Positions 36,470-49,271 are shown, counted from the first letter of the stretch. The stretch: DNA of 64,000 nt from Dillenia suffruticosa (GCA_033439265.1 JAVTVX010000031.1:7797501-7861500), one strand, 5' to 3'. Translations and numbers: made by a program. Notes: a model not told the origin generated them from the letters alone.

Positions 36470-39400
36470 TGTTAACTAATTTAACCCATAAATACTTTTC
36501 AAATTGCGTCAACAAATTTTGAGTTTGGTATTTTTCCTTGTACATTATGCTCACCTTTATTCCTTAGGAATCTTAAGGTAATATCTCTAGTTTATACTAA
36601 TCCCTCCTTTCAGTGACTTGAGTAATGATACTGTTTACTAGACCTAATCCTATACCACTTTATCCGTGTTAAATTTTAGTCAATTATTCTCTATGTTGAA
36701 GTAGGTTAACTGTTTGTCTTCCTAAATATGGGAGGCTGGGTGCGAGTACCTTTGTGAATTAGATGGAAAATATTTGGCTTAATCCTTAGTAAATATTTGA
36801 TTATTTTAAATTATTAGCACACTTTTTTTGGAATTGACCCACATATGTTTTGGGATCATCTCCATAACTATTCTCTACTCCTATGGGTTAGTTTCCTTAC
36901 CAAGTTAGGATTTAAAAATAAAACCTCTATTTTTTTTTACAATGGTTGCTCATAATTATCTTTCCTTTTTATTAAAAGTTCTCTCTTGCAAAAATGAAAA
37001 GGATAAATTGAGAGCTTGCCTATATGTTCAAATATATCTCTTGCATATAAGTCTGTTGCCTCTTCTCAAACCTTTTGTTTTTTTTTTTTAATTCGTAGAG
37101 AGATGATGCAAAACGATAGAGTGTGGATGTATAACAAGAATTTACCTGACCGTCGAGGATTATCGATGAGTTTCGTATTGGGTTGGAACAATTTTTGGAT
37201 TTCGCTAGTAGTAAAATTGAGTTCATGGATGGAAATAAGTTAAGGTGTCCTTGTAAGAACTACAGTAATGGTAAGTTTCATGTGTGTGATAAAGTTAGGG
37301 AATATCTTTGTAGATTTGGTTTTACTCCGAATTACTATAATTGGACTTGTCATGGTGAACCGTTTACATCTGAGGAAGAATATGGAAGAAGAAGACAATT
37401 TTCCAATAGAGGAGAATATGATTACGACCATATAAACCCATATCAGAGAATGGTAATTGATGTAACTGATAATGTTGTTTTACAATCGAACCATGCAAGT
37501 ACTAGTTCTGCTCCAATATTTGAACAAGTGTATATTAGTGATGCAGAACCATCGCAGGAGGTAGAAGTAATAGGTGTTGATGAGAATGCAAGTAATGAGA
37601 CTTTTTTATCTGATCAGCTTGAGGAATGTTGAAAGCTGCAAATGAACCTTTGTGGGGAGGTTGTAACACTCACACGAAGTTATCAGTGACGGCAAGACTG
37701 TTAAATATCAAGGCAGAATATAATGTGTCTGAGGAATGCTTCAATGAATTTGTTCAAGTAATTCAAGAAGTATTGCCTCGTGATCACGTCATCCCAAGTG
37801 ATCTTTACGATATGAAAAAGTTAGTGAAAGACTTGGGTCTTCCTGTGGTAAGGATTGATGTATGTAGTCAGGGTTATATATTATATTGGAGGGACGATAA
37901 AAATGCAGAATTTTGTACATTTTGTAACCAATGTAGGTACAAGAGTAATAGGAGGACGGGTCGTAACAAGCGGAAACCATACAAACAAATGTTTTATTTG
38001 CCCTTAATCCCCTGATTGCAAAGGCTTTATTCATCTAAGGCCACTACTAAACACATGACGTGGCATGCAAACCATCAAACAGAAGAGGGTCTAATGTATC
38101 ATCCTTCAGATGCAGAGGCATGGAAACATTTTGATAGAATATATCCTAAGTTTGCAAAAGAGTCTCGAAACATTAGATTGGGTCTTTGTGCTGATAGTTT
38201 TGCTCCATTTGGAAAATCGGGAAAAACGTATTCATGTTGGCCAATTATCTTAACTCCATACAATCTTCCGCCTGGTATGTGTATGAAAACGCCATATATG
38301 TTTCTGATATTGATCGTGCCTGCCCCACAAAATCTAAAAAAAATAATAGATATTTATATGCAGCCATTGATTGCCGAGTTAAAACAACTATGGGATGAAG
38401 GTGTTTGTACATATGATGTCCATTCTGATCAGAACTTTCTAATGAAGGCTGCTCTTCTTTGGACGATAAATGATTTTCTAGCTTATGGCATATTATCTGG
38501 GTAGAGTACAGCTGCGATCTTAGGATGTCCGATATGTATGCAGAAATCAAAGTCATTTAGATTAAAATATGATAAGAAGGCGAGCTATTTTGAATGTCAT
38601 AGACAATTTTTGCCACTAAAATATTCATTCAGAAGAAATAAAGTTGAGTTCATAAAAAATAGGGTTGAAAAAGCACCTCCACCCTTGAGATTGACTGGTG
38701 ATCAAATTTGGAAACAAGTGCATAACTTTCCATCTACTATTGAAGAGCCTCATGGTACAACTTTGAATATGGAAGTACACATAAATGGACAAAACAGAGT
38801 ATATTTTGGGATTTACCATATTGAAAAATCCATCTTCTGTATCATAATCTCGATGTCATGCATGTTGAAAAGAATGCTTTTAATAATGTCATAAATACTA
38901 TCATGGATATTCCTGGAAAAACAAAAGACAACTTGAGTGCAAGAAAAGATATCAGAGTTGTTTGTAATCGGTCTACACTAGATGTGGATGCAAGTAGTAA
39001 AGGACCAAAGCCAAAGGCAGTTTATACATTGAACAAGGATCAGAGACGGATTGTTTATGAGTGGTTGAAAATGGTGCGGTTTCCTAATGGATATGCTTCA
39101 AACCTTGGGAGATGTATCGATTTGAAGGAATGCAAGTTGACAGATTTGAAAAGTCATGATTGTCACATATTTATGGAAAGACTAATTCCAATTGCGTTTA
39201 AAGAACTTTTACCAAATTTTGTCTAGGGTGTCATTACAGAGTTAAGTATTTTTTTCTATGACATTTGCTCAACAGTGTTGAACATATCACACATAGAGAA
39301 ACTAGAGAGAGATATTCCAATTAAGGATATTTCCTCTATTGTTTTTTGATTCAATGGAATATCTCTTAGTTCACTTGCCTTATGAGGCAAAAGTTGCAGG

Positions 39401-40350
39401 TCCCGTCTAATTTCGATGGATGTATCCATTTGAGATGTGAAATATTTATCTTATTTGTTTCAAAATAATATTTCTTTATAGATTTCCGTTTATAATCTTC
39501 TTATTTTTTTTCTTATTAGATTTTTATATCATTTGAAGAAAAAAGTGAAGAATAAGGCATGGGTCGAAGGCTTTATTGTTAATGCATATATTGTGGAGGA
39601 AGTGACAACGTTTGCATCGTATTATTTTGATCCTTACATACAGTGCAAGAGGCGAAGACTAGGAAGAAATGATGAGGGCCCTATCAATCCCAATTCTTCA
39701 TCATTTTCTATTTTCAATTATCTTGGTCGAACTAATGGGGCATGTAAGAGAAGATATTTAACTGGTCAAGAATTGCGAGTAGCCCATACATATATTTTAT
39801 TGAACTGTCCAGAAGTGGGGCCATATTTCGAGTAAGTATATAGTTTTAACTGGTCAAGAAATGCGAGCAGTCCTTACATATTTTGTTTGGGTAAAAAATT
39901 TTATAATATATAAGTGGTATTTTATGATAGGATTTTTCAAAACTCATATTCGGAACTACCTAATAAGGTGTTTGATCGTCTGTGCGATGAGGAATTTGCA
40001 ACATGGTTCAAAACATATGCAAGTTACCTATCTACCAAGTTCCCATCATATTTTGTTTTTATAATCATTACTTAACAATAATAGTTTGGTCACTTTCCTT
40101 TAGGTTCATGCCAATGCTGATCAAGTTAAACAAAGATTGTTATATCATCTATCATGGGGTCCAAATTCATTTATACGAACTTGGCTATCATATTTTATAA
40201 ATGGGTTGAATTTTCACACCCAAAAATATAGAATTGGAAAAGCCACAATGAATAGTGGGGTATGTATTCGGTCATCCTATAATGGAAGTGTAAAAGATGA
40301 TTTTTATGGTTTATTGGATAAAATCATAGAGATTGAGTATCCAGGAGCAG

Positions 40351-40390
40351 AATTGCAAGTGGTATTATTTAATTGCAAGTGGTATTATTT
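40351..40390 (+). repeat. 20-bp tandem duplication inside the transposase
   Basis: AATTGCAAGTGGTATTATTT occurs twice head to tail (40351-40370, 40371-40390). Because 20 is not a multiple of three it moves the downstream DUF4216-like part out of frame. Confidence 0.97.
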
Positions 40391-40768
40391 AAGTACAATT
40401 GGTTTGATCCCATCAAAGGAATGAAAGTGCATCCAAAGTATAATTTGGTTGAAATAAATCATAAGAAGAAGTATAAGAAATATGAACCATTTATATTGGC
40501 ACAGCAAGGAATTCAAGTATATTATGCATCATATCCTAGTTTAAAACGTGACAAAACTGATTGGTGGGTTGTATGAAAAACAAAAGCACGGAAAAAAAAT
40601 TGAAGAGCATTGGGTTGATATAGCATATCAACAAGAAGAAGTTACTGACACGATTCAAACGGAGGAATATGATATTCCAACTTTACGAGATCCATGTGGA
40701 GCAATTATAGATGTGGATCCAAATGAAATTTGTGGGGATGACGATGAAGAATCAGATTTTCATACAGA

Positions 40769-40845
40769 GGATGAGGATGAGGATAAGGATGAGGATGAGG
40801 ATGAGGATTAGGATGGTGATGGTGATGGAGATGAATGTGAAAGTA
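40769..40845 (+). repeat. (GATGAG)n acidic repeat
   Basis: GAT/GAG/GGT triplet repeat encoding the Asp/Glu tail of the TNP2-like protein, with TAG at 40809 inside. Confidence 0.9.
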
Positions 40846-41142
40846 GAGATGACAATGAAAATTTTGATTTTTGAAACCGGGTAAGTTTAGTTTTGTATAC
40901 ATAGATATGCTCAATGTAATACATTTCAATTTGCTTCCTTATGATATAATTATCTTTATTATACATCATTTATTTATTTATCTACACATATGCTTATGCT
41001 TTTGCCAATCACTAATTTTGTATTTCTCTAATTTCAAACTATGTTGGCATCCCAAACCTAATACTTTGCTTTCTTTTTGTAGATAATTTGGGTTAGGTAG
41101 TTGGACTCTTGGTAATATTTTGTCGGCTACAAAAGTTTGAAT

Positions 41143-44125
41143 ATGGTAAGTTCTTCATGCCCTTTCTTATGTATTATTAAAACATGCAATTGTTGTTTTT
41201 GTCATTTGTTTAACATTTATGCTTGTTAGTATAAACGTAGAGGACACGTTCAAACTTCACAAGGAAGATCAAGCACTTCCCCTTCTCCTTCCCCTTCACA
41301 ATCCCCTTTCCCCTGTCCTTCTGCTTCAGCCCCATCAGTTGCACCTTCACCTTCTGTGCTACAATCAAATGATGTGGGGGATACAAGTATAGAGGATAGG
41401 CGACATATCATATCTGCTTGTGGAGATTCGTAAGTATTTAATTTTAAAATTTTACTTAATTTGTTTATTTTATTTATATATATGGTTCTTTAATTTATCT
41501 TATTTATTTATCATTGCTCATTTATAAATTGTTCATATCTAGATTCTCAGACCCAATATATGTGGTGCGTATTATAAATAAAATTGTTAATAATCACTGG
41601 GGAGGAATATCAATGAATTACACAAGCACGGAGAATGAAACAAAGGAATTATGGTGGAGAGAATTTAAGGTAAATTTTATCTTTCAATTGATACATCAAT
41701 TAAAGTTTATGCCTTAATTAAAATAATTGTTCTTTTGTTTATTGCAGCGAAGGTTTAGTTGGGATGAATCAGAAGAGACCGAGATAAGAAGAAATTTCAA
41801 AAAAAAAGCCGGTGATCACATTTGAAATGTGATCAACAAAGCCAAAACAAATCGGAAGAAACCGAATTGCATCATGGAGGAAAATTGGGTAAGAATGTTG
41901 GCAATTTGGGAGTCCAATGACAGCAAAAAAAGAAGTGAACAGAATAAAAGGAACAGATCTTGTAATTCCGGGCAAGCGTCTACCACTTATGCGGGGGGGT
42001 CAATCAATGTCGATGAATATAGAAAAAGATTGATAACTATTTCAAACACTTATATTTTTATTTAATTCTTTTTTTACTATTTCATTATTATTGGTAACTT
42101 TAAATGATTTTTTTTTTAATTTTTTTTAGGCCAAGGAAAAGGGATTTGAGCCATCATATATCGACACTTTTGAGCGAACATTTCGAAAGAAGGACAACAC
42201 TTGGAGTGGGGAGAGAGCAAAAGTAATATCGGTATGTAATTGAAACTTTGACAATTAAAATTGCAATTCCATAGGCCTAGATTTCTCCTTCTCTTGCACG
42301 TTATCTTTCCGGTAAATATACATGCATCTATTTTTTCCTCTTTTTTTTTAATACAATATGATATAATCTAAATGGTCTTCCCTCCCCAAGCATACATTAT
42401 AATTTTGAATTTTATTACTCAAAATAATTGCTTTTCGATTTTGCATCCATAGAATCTTTTTAGAGAAAAGGAGAAAAAGACATTTCGAGTGTTGGCTGGT
42501 GGATTCCCATTGGTAATGGTAATGGGAAATTTCATAGGCTAACCAAGGAAGAATGATCATGTTGTAGTGGTAGATCTTTCCAGGTTTGGACCTAGGGAGT
42601 GATAATTATAAGTTTGGGTCCCCATCATTTTTCTTTCAAAGTTCTTTCTGTTTCCCACAGGTTAATGCATCGAAAGTGTAGATGGATAGACTGATTTTTG
42701 GCTCTTCCCTTTGTGAAAATGACCAAAGAAAATGACATATTTTGTTGGGGTTTTTCTCATCAAAGTTTGGTTCAATTCATCAGCTTTGGTGAATCTAGAA
42801 CATTAACATGTTGCCATTTCATGAATTATAAACTTGTGATCCTACTAATAAATTTATTACTCAAATCGAACTATAGAACATGATTTTTTGTTTGAAGTGT
42901 TTCTTAGATTTAATGATGTACTTCCTTTCATATAATTGACACTCAAAATTAGCTAGACAAGTTCCTGTTCATATGGATATGGTTAGGAACAATTTTGTCA
43001 ATCCCTAGGTCACTTGAAAAAAACATGTATGAATCATTATAAACTCCAAAATCAATCAAATTTGAGACTGGAACATAATCTCTTTCACTTTACCCTTGAT
43101 ATTGTCTAATTTTCTCGTGTATATCAAAGGACTCTTTCTCTCTCTCTTGACTGTTTATTTACCAATTTTGTAGCTGGTGAAGATAAAAAAGTGGTGCATA
43201 ATAATCTTAAGTTAACAATAATATATAGGCGGGGGTCTATGTTTCAAAGCCGTGGTGTAAAAAAATAGAACAGTAAGTTCTTGAGAGAAGAAACCCATCT
43301 GAAACTAAGACACACCAATTCAGAAATCTTATTTGGCGGCGGGCATAAGCCTCTCTAATGGAAAGATAGCAAGATAACACTCATAATTGTTTATATTATA
43401 CTTGGGACCCATCGGATATCAAAAGAAATTGCTGACTTTTTTTATTTTTTTATTTTCTATTGATTTTTTGCTTTGAAATGACAGTAGTCTGGTGAACCAT
43501 TGTATATATGCAACATTAACTTTGGGATTTATTTAATTAGACATAATCTAATTTTCTTTTATGGAGCACCGAACCACAATTCATGAAAATGATTTTTGTC
43601 CAATTTTAACACCATGAAAGAATAAGTATTGAAATCAAACCATGAAAGAATAGTAAAAATGGGTAAAAATCATTGAAACTAAAAAAATCATATCAAACCA
43701 AATTTGGATCAAAACCAAAACCATTTTAGAAAATTTTTTCAGTAAAACTTAGTGTTATTGTCAAGTAGCTATGGCGGTCATTTAATATGGTTGCAAAGAG
43801 CAATTGTCAACTTAGTCTAAGGTGTTATGAGTCAAGCAAGGAAGCTTAGATTTTCCACCTTTGAATGTAATTTTATTTCGTAGCATAGCTACCAACCCAG
43901 TACAAATTATTCTTTTAATTGAATATATTTTTATGTATGATAAGATTTTTGTTACACTGTAATTGACATATTTCCTTTTTAAAAGAGATAAATTTTAAGT
44001 TTTTATATAAATTACCACTACAAGGAAAAATTCCAAGTTATAGCATGTGTTTTGTCTATGATTATAGCATGAGATAAGTACTTATAATATCAAGCTTAAT
44101 TTAGCTTTCTGAATTATTCTCTCTA

Positions 44126-44162
<37 letters not shown>

Positions 44163-44934
44163 TATATTATACTTGGGACACCTCCATATTAGAAAAATAG
44201 AATGCAATTTCCCCGGCAAAAACCTTGTTTTGACATGTTTGACTTTTGAGTTCTCTTTCTCTTTCTCTTGGTATAGTAGCTCTGCCCATAACCATAACCT
44301 TCTTTTGAATCACTTTGTGATAGGTTCTTTTCAGGCGATGGCATTAATGCAATACGACAGCTTTTAATTGTTCTATCATACGTGATCAATTTGTTGAATT
44401 CATGACCTTGTAATTTTTTATTCTTATAGTTTTATTGTACTTTTATTTTATTTTATTTTGATTTCTGTCTTAATAATACAGGAAAAATATAATGAACTTT
44501 TGCTGACTAATTCGAATAGTGTTGATCATGATGCCTCATCTAAGCCATCTGTTGATAGTATGGCTTTGTGGTTAGAAGCATCTAGTGGGATAAAAAGGGG
44601 AAGAATACTTGGGATGGGATCATTAAGCAGAATGTACACACCAGGTCCATCTTCTACTGCAATCGCTTCAAGAAAAGAAATGTAACTTGATAAAGAAGTA
44701 CATAACCTCAAAACGCAACTTGCATTGAAAGATGAAGAAATCAAAGCGCAACTTGCAAAAAAAGATGAAGAAATCAAAGAAGTCAGACAATTGCTTGAGG
44801 TAACACAACGACTTATTTTACAACACCTCAAATTGGATGCAAGTCAGTTTCTTCCCTCATAGAGTCAGGTTCCCCCTTCTTTGCCTCCTATTGATGACCC
44901 CGACCCCAATAATGAAGACCAGCTTAATGACTAA
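41143..44934 (+). pseudogene. TNPA-like gene (Ptta/En/Spm plant transposase, Transposase_24 type)
   Basis: In En/Spm the second protein binds the subterminal repeats and brings the ends together. Exons inferred from splice signals and frame: ATG alone at 41143-41145 (then GTAAGT), 41230-41429, 41543-41669, 41748-about 42045, 42130-42231, 44482-44934. Order: Ser/Pro-rich N-terminus, IINKIVNNHWGG, WWREFK, then the family signature FSWDESEETEIRRNFKKKAG, NRKKPNCIMEENWVRMLAIW, RNRSCNSGQASTTYAGGSI, FERTFRKKDNTW, and a C-terminal coiled coil (KTQLALKDEEIKAQLAKKDE). Stops: TGA at 41823, TAA at 44683, TAG near 44860. The donor after 42045 seems mutated (GATAACT where GTAACT is expected). Same strand as TNP2, 270 bp downstream. 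Confidence 0.82.
42232..44481 (+). other. Large intron of the TNPA-like gene
   Basis: About 2.25 kb between GTATGT at 42232 and the acceptor AATACAG at 44481. AT-rich, with a (TA)n run at 44129-44158. Small ORFs in it show no known motif. No inserted element could be identified, although the length suggests one. Confidence 0.55.
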
Positions 44935-45469
44935 CCCTTCTTTGCCTCCTACTATGACCCCTCCTACTGATGAAATGAAGACTAGGATAGTGAGATAATG
45001 ACTGACGATTGTCCATAATGAAGATCAGGATAAGGATAACGACTTACGGTGGGTGGTAGGTGGTGGGTGGTGGGTGGTTATTCGTTTGATGTTATTATTG
45101 GATATTGAATATTGGACAATACTAATATTAATGTTATTATTAATATTTTCTGGATGTTTGATATTTGACTATATTTATATTTATTTGATTTTGTTTTATG
45201 TTACGTGTAATTTATGAAACTATTAATTATCCATTGACATTTTCATTATCGGATGTTATTGACATTTTCATTTTGGAATTCCATATATATGTTGGTTGGA
45301 ATGAATTTTTTTTTAATTTTTTGTATGGTTTATTAGTTGAATTGGATATTGATGAGTTTTTGGTTGGATTCCAAATAATATGATATTGATGAGTAATTAG
45401 GTTTACGTTGAACAGACAACATTTTTTTAATAGGCCAAAATATGAAAAAATAACGAAATTTATTTTTTC
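44935..45469. other. 3' flank of the TNPA-like gene
   Basis: Contains imperfect copies of GACCCC/TGATGA words from the gene end and a G-rich run (GGTGGGTGGTAGGTGGTGGG, 45048-45078) that could form a quadruplex. Otherwise AT-rich; no gene is seen. Confidence 0.5.
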
Positions 45470-46146
45470 TTAAATTTTAAATCCGTAGCTAAATTTGTAG
45501 CTAAATTTAGCCCAGAAAATCTCTGCACCAAAATATTTAGCAATGAAAAAAAATATCCGTCACTAAATTGGAAGAAATTCACTAAAATGAAATCCGTCTC
45601 TAAATTTAGCGACGGATAATTAATCCGTCGCTAAAATTAGCGATCAAAAATACATCCGTAGCTAAAAAAATATATCCGTTGTTAAATTTTGCGACGACAT
45701 ATAAATCCGTCACTAAATTTAGCAACGGATTTTAGCGACAAAACTTTTTTGTCGCTAAATTTTAGCGGCGAATACTATTTTGTAGCCAAATTGGCGACGA
45801 ATTTTAGCAACAAAAAGTTTTTGTCACTAAATTGGCGATGAATTGTACATTTCGTCGCTAAATTGGCAACAGATTTCTGTGACGAAAAATATTTTGTAGC
45901 TAAATTGCCGACGGATTTTAGCGACAAAACTATTTGTCGCTAAATTGGCGACGGATTTTAGCAACGACAATTTTTTTGTCGCTAAATTGGCGACGAATCC
46001 GCCGCTTTTGTCGGTAAATTTTTGCGATGCGTCATTAGCGACGAAAAAATTGTTGTCGCAAAATCCGTCACTAAAAATTTTAACAATGAATTTTTCTGAA
46101 TTTTTTGTCCCTAAATCAGTCATTAAAATGGGGTTTTTTTGTAGTG
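45470..46146 (+). repeat. Right subterminal repeat array and terminus of the CACTA element
   Basis: At least twenty copies of TTAGCGACGG/CCGTCGCTAA-type motifs in both orientations, ending TTTTTTTGTAGTG at 46134-46146, the complement of CACTACAAAAAAA. The minus-strand ORF ending in this array is a by-product. Confidence 0.9.
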
Positions 46147-46812
46147 TCCCTTTTCTCTTTTCCCAATAGAAAAAAGATTTCTCAGCAATATATATTTTTG
46201 AAGAATTCTTGACATCCATGACTTTTGATTCTGAAAGCAGATGCCATGCAATGTAATCAAAGGTCTTGATTTCCACATTGTGGCATAAATTGACCTTCAT
46301 TAATTACCACTCATCATTCTACAGAGATCAAATAATAGGTTCCACTTGCTGTTTGTTTGTGAGAGCATGTCTGAATGATTTCAAATTTGAGATCATGTAA
46401 GACATTTTATATAAATGATGACTCAAATTGCGATCATTCTACTTGATAAAATTCTCAAATCTGAGAATCATCCATCTTTGCTTCTCCAATGGAATATCAC
46501 CAAAGTTTTTATTTGTCATATCCCATGTGGCTTTGGCAAATTAAGCATGGCAAAATCCACTATTAGCTCATCAGTCATCGTACTTAACAATGTTACACTA
46601 GTTAAAGTGTCATTGCTTTTGAAGATCTCATATGCCCTCTTCTCTTCTGTAGTGGAATTCTGAGTTAGTTCATTAACCTCCCAATATATTATCGATCAAT
46701 TTTTGCTCAGTCAAGATGAATTGAACCTTCTGTTGCCATATCTCACACTTATCACTATCAAGCTTCAAGTCTTTGTTTAATTCGCCAACAATATCTTTTG
46801 TTGTTGTTGCCA
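46147..46812 (-). pseudogene. Copia gag fragment (minus strand), N-terminal part
   Basis: Starts MATTTKDIVGELNKDLKL near 46812, then SDKCEIWQQKVQFILTEQKL, the pattern of the copia gag N-terminus (a Trp-containing substrate-like helix), followed by TTEEKRAYEIFKSND in another frame and more stops. It lies downstream of its own 5' LTR and primer site (47512-47527). It is cut at 46147 by the CACTA terminus. Confidence 0.6.
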
Positions 46813-47511
46813 TGAACATCATATAATTATGGATCCATTATTGGCATATTCAATCACAACAAGACATTTTTAAATCAACATAATAATAAAATAATTTTTT
46901 CATGCAAAAATGAACTAAAACCACACTATCTATATGAAATAAAATCCATTTGTGCATAAAATTGATTATTTCATTTCATATTATTTAAAAATATCTTTTA
47001 TTTCAATTAATCACTTGCAATCAGATATTAAGAAACTAGGAAATTTTCAGGAAAATTGGTGGTCACAATGATTCCACTTAAGATCCAAATTTCTTAGGCA
47101 AAAAAGCCCTTTTGATAAAATATCCCAATCAACTCTATTTAGTTGCAAATGATTATTTACTATCATATTTTGTAAAATAACTTATTCAATCATAGTCAAA
47201 TTATAATCACATTTTTTAGAAATTTATATGAAAATAACTAGACCAAGGAAATCTTTTCTACTGTGGAAGATCGGACTAAGCCACAAGCACAGAGCAGACT
47301 GAGAATAACCATAGTCGATTTAAAATTAAGAATTCAAATTCAATAATGAAAGCAACTAGACTTAGAAAATCTTTTCTAATGTGGAAGATCAGATTAAATT
47401 GCAATCATAAAGCATATTAAGAATAATCATAGTCGATTTAACACTAAAAGTTCAAATTTGACTATAGTTGAATTTGAATTATAATCAAGAGAATAAGCAT
47501 GCAAAATACCT

Positions 47512-47526
47512 CAACCCTGATATCAA
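47512..47526 (-). promoter_or_regulatory. Minus-strand copia primer binding site
   Basis: Minus strand TTGATATCAGGG follows the LTR end TAACA; this is one or two changes from TTGGTATCAGAGC. Confidence 0.65.
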
Positions 47527-47972
47527 TGTTAGAAAAAATGTAAAGAGAGTATGGCACCTAGCATAGCTATGCTTATAGCATTGATTCACCAGAGTACACC
47601 TTCACATCAAGCCTTCAAGCACTTTGTTCAGATAACCCCAGAATCAAATTCTTCTCAAAGCAATTTTGGAATCTTTCTCCATAGCCTATTATGCTTACTC
47701 TCTCTAGAATGCTTATTCTCTTTACTATGCTATCACTTGCTGTAATGTTGTATGTAGAGAATGGCAGGCTCCAATACACCCATCATAATGGATGTTGCAC
47801 TTATTGCAATAATGGTTACATGACACAATTATGCTCATCATAATAACTATTGCACTTATTGTAATAGCGGTTATAAGACACCATTATGCTACCTCTCAAT
47901 TACTCTAGTTCAAATTCAAATTCAAAGGGCATGGGTTATAAGATGCCATTACAAGGATTCCTCTTATCAAAA
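47527..47972 (-). repeat. 5' LTR (minus-strand copia), truncated
   Basis: Matches 15556 onward for most of its length. Its 3' end is fixed by the neighbouring primer site. It is cut at 47973 by the start of a Sirevirus-like LTR. Confidence 0.65.
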
Positions 47973-49271
47973 TGTTGGTACGAAATATTTTGATGATAAA
48001 CAAAACTAGGATTGATTTCTTGTGAATTAATGTCTCAGTTCAATATGATTTTGAGTGATAGATTGGATTATGATGAGCAAAGTAAAACTAAGTTGTGATA
48101 ATAAGTAAAGGCCAAGTTTGATTAAAAGAAAAATAGGTTGGATTAATGAGAGAATAGTTTGGAGGAAAATAGAATAAGCTAAGAATTATTTAAGACATAC
48201 ATATGACTCACAGCTCAGAAGAAGTCGACTCACCTTTACACATAAGTCGACTTGCTTATATTAGAATTGCCTTAAGTTTAGACAAAATATTAAGATAATT
48301 GACTCATGAAAGAGCATAAATCGACTTGTTGGAGGAAGACAAAACAAAGTTAGGCCCAGGACACTAGGAGATGTGATCAACTACACCTCATGTCATTGTT
48401 GAGCAAATTGCCTAATAACATACATTAAGACGACATTTGAATATCTCCAAGACATTCTCCAATTGTTCAATTGATTCCAAATCTAAATCCAATGATTGCT
48501 TGAGAAATGCCTAAATAACTTACTTAATCATCGATAATTGCTATCTACTTGATAGAAACCCAAGTCGACTTGTCTACCTGAGCAGTCATTCCCTCACTAC
48601 TAGTGATAAGAAACAAAGTTGTCCAATCTAATCACAACAAAACATAATCATTTTTAGAATACACAAACCATTTACGAATCATATGTCATCCTGTTGGTCT
48701 AAGCAAACCTTAATAGAACTTCAACCAATTCTTTCCATTGAATCATCCTTAGAAATGTTGCACATAGCTTAGAACCAGATATCAAAACTCCCTTAGTGAC
48801 ATTAAGTTACTCATGAGTCTAGGAACATGACACGCCATGCCATGGCACAAGCCACACCATGCCATGGCTCAGGTTTAGGATAGAAGGCATAGAGCCTATG
48901 CAGACAAGCTTGTTGTCAACACAGTCAACTCAGGATATACCACAAGTCGACTCACCCACTTAAAACATAAAAGATCTAAGAAACTGCATACATAGGTATT
49001 AATAGTTGAAAATTAGGATATTAATATTAGCTGGCCAAAGACATAGATTAGCTCATGTAACATGAAGGCTAGTCACCTTGTACATTAGTGACAGTCAACT
49101 CATGCATCGAGAAGGGCTCCTAGTCAACCAAGAGAGAACTGGGCTAACTAATAGAGGTCAACCGAGAGAGAACTGGGCCAACTAAGAAAGATCTTGATCA
49201 ACTGAGAAAGTACTAGCCCAACCAAGAAAGGTCTTGTGTAACTGAGAGAGTACTGAGCCATAAGCACTTAG
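47973..49271 (+). repeat. Sirevirus-like LTR C, truncated by G2
   Basis: Starts TGTTGGTACGAAATATTTTG and carries AAGTCGACTT variants near 48226, 48247, 48558 and 48954 plus GTCAACT forms. Repeated AACTGAGAGAGTACTG/AACTGGGCCAACTAAG units occur at 49135-49260. Its right end is replaced by the G2 LTR at 49272. Confidence 0.65.

Larger units (their letters stand above)
37103..40877 (+). pseudogene. TNP2-like CACTA transposase (decayed)
   Basis: Catalyses excision and insertion of CACTA elements in the nucleus. Start MMQNDRVWMYNKNLPDRRG at 37103 opens the transposase-associated domain (FMDGNKLRCPCKNY, CRFGFTPNYYNWTCHGE). TNP2 core follows: WGGCNTHTKLSVTARLL, LVKDLGLPV, HMTWHANHQTEEG, NIRLGLCADSFAPFG, SYSCWP-type YSCWPIILTPYNLPPGMC, ALLWTINDFLAYG, NLDVMHVEKN. 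Then DUF4218-like (LVHLPYEAKVAGPV, WMYPFE, YILLNCPEVGPY) and DUF4216-like parts (NSGVCIRSSY, FILAQQGIQVYYASYPSLKR), ending in an Asp/Glu tail. Frameshifts near 37175, 37625, 38805 and 40375; stops at 38013 (TGA), 38502 (TAG), 39224 (TAG), one near 39409, and 40809 (TAG) in the tail. A probable intron lies around 39835-39930. Not functional as read. Confidence 0.92.
24052..46146 (+). mobile_element. CACTA (En/Spm) transposon, about 22 kb, probably autonomous in origin
   Basis: Left end CAGTACACAAAAATACGG at 24052; right end, read inwards, CACTACAAAAAAACCCC at 46146. The two 23-base termini agree at about 17 positions. Both ends carry arrays of TTAGCGACGA-type motifs. Inside are TNP2-like and TNPA-like genes on the plus strand, as in En/Spm elements, plus a third pseudogene and much non-coding DNA. 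The 3-bp flanks (AAT left, TCC right) do not match, so the termini may come from a rearranged element or two overlapping elements. Confidence 0.7.
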
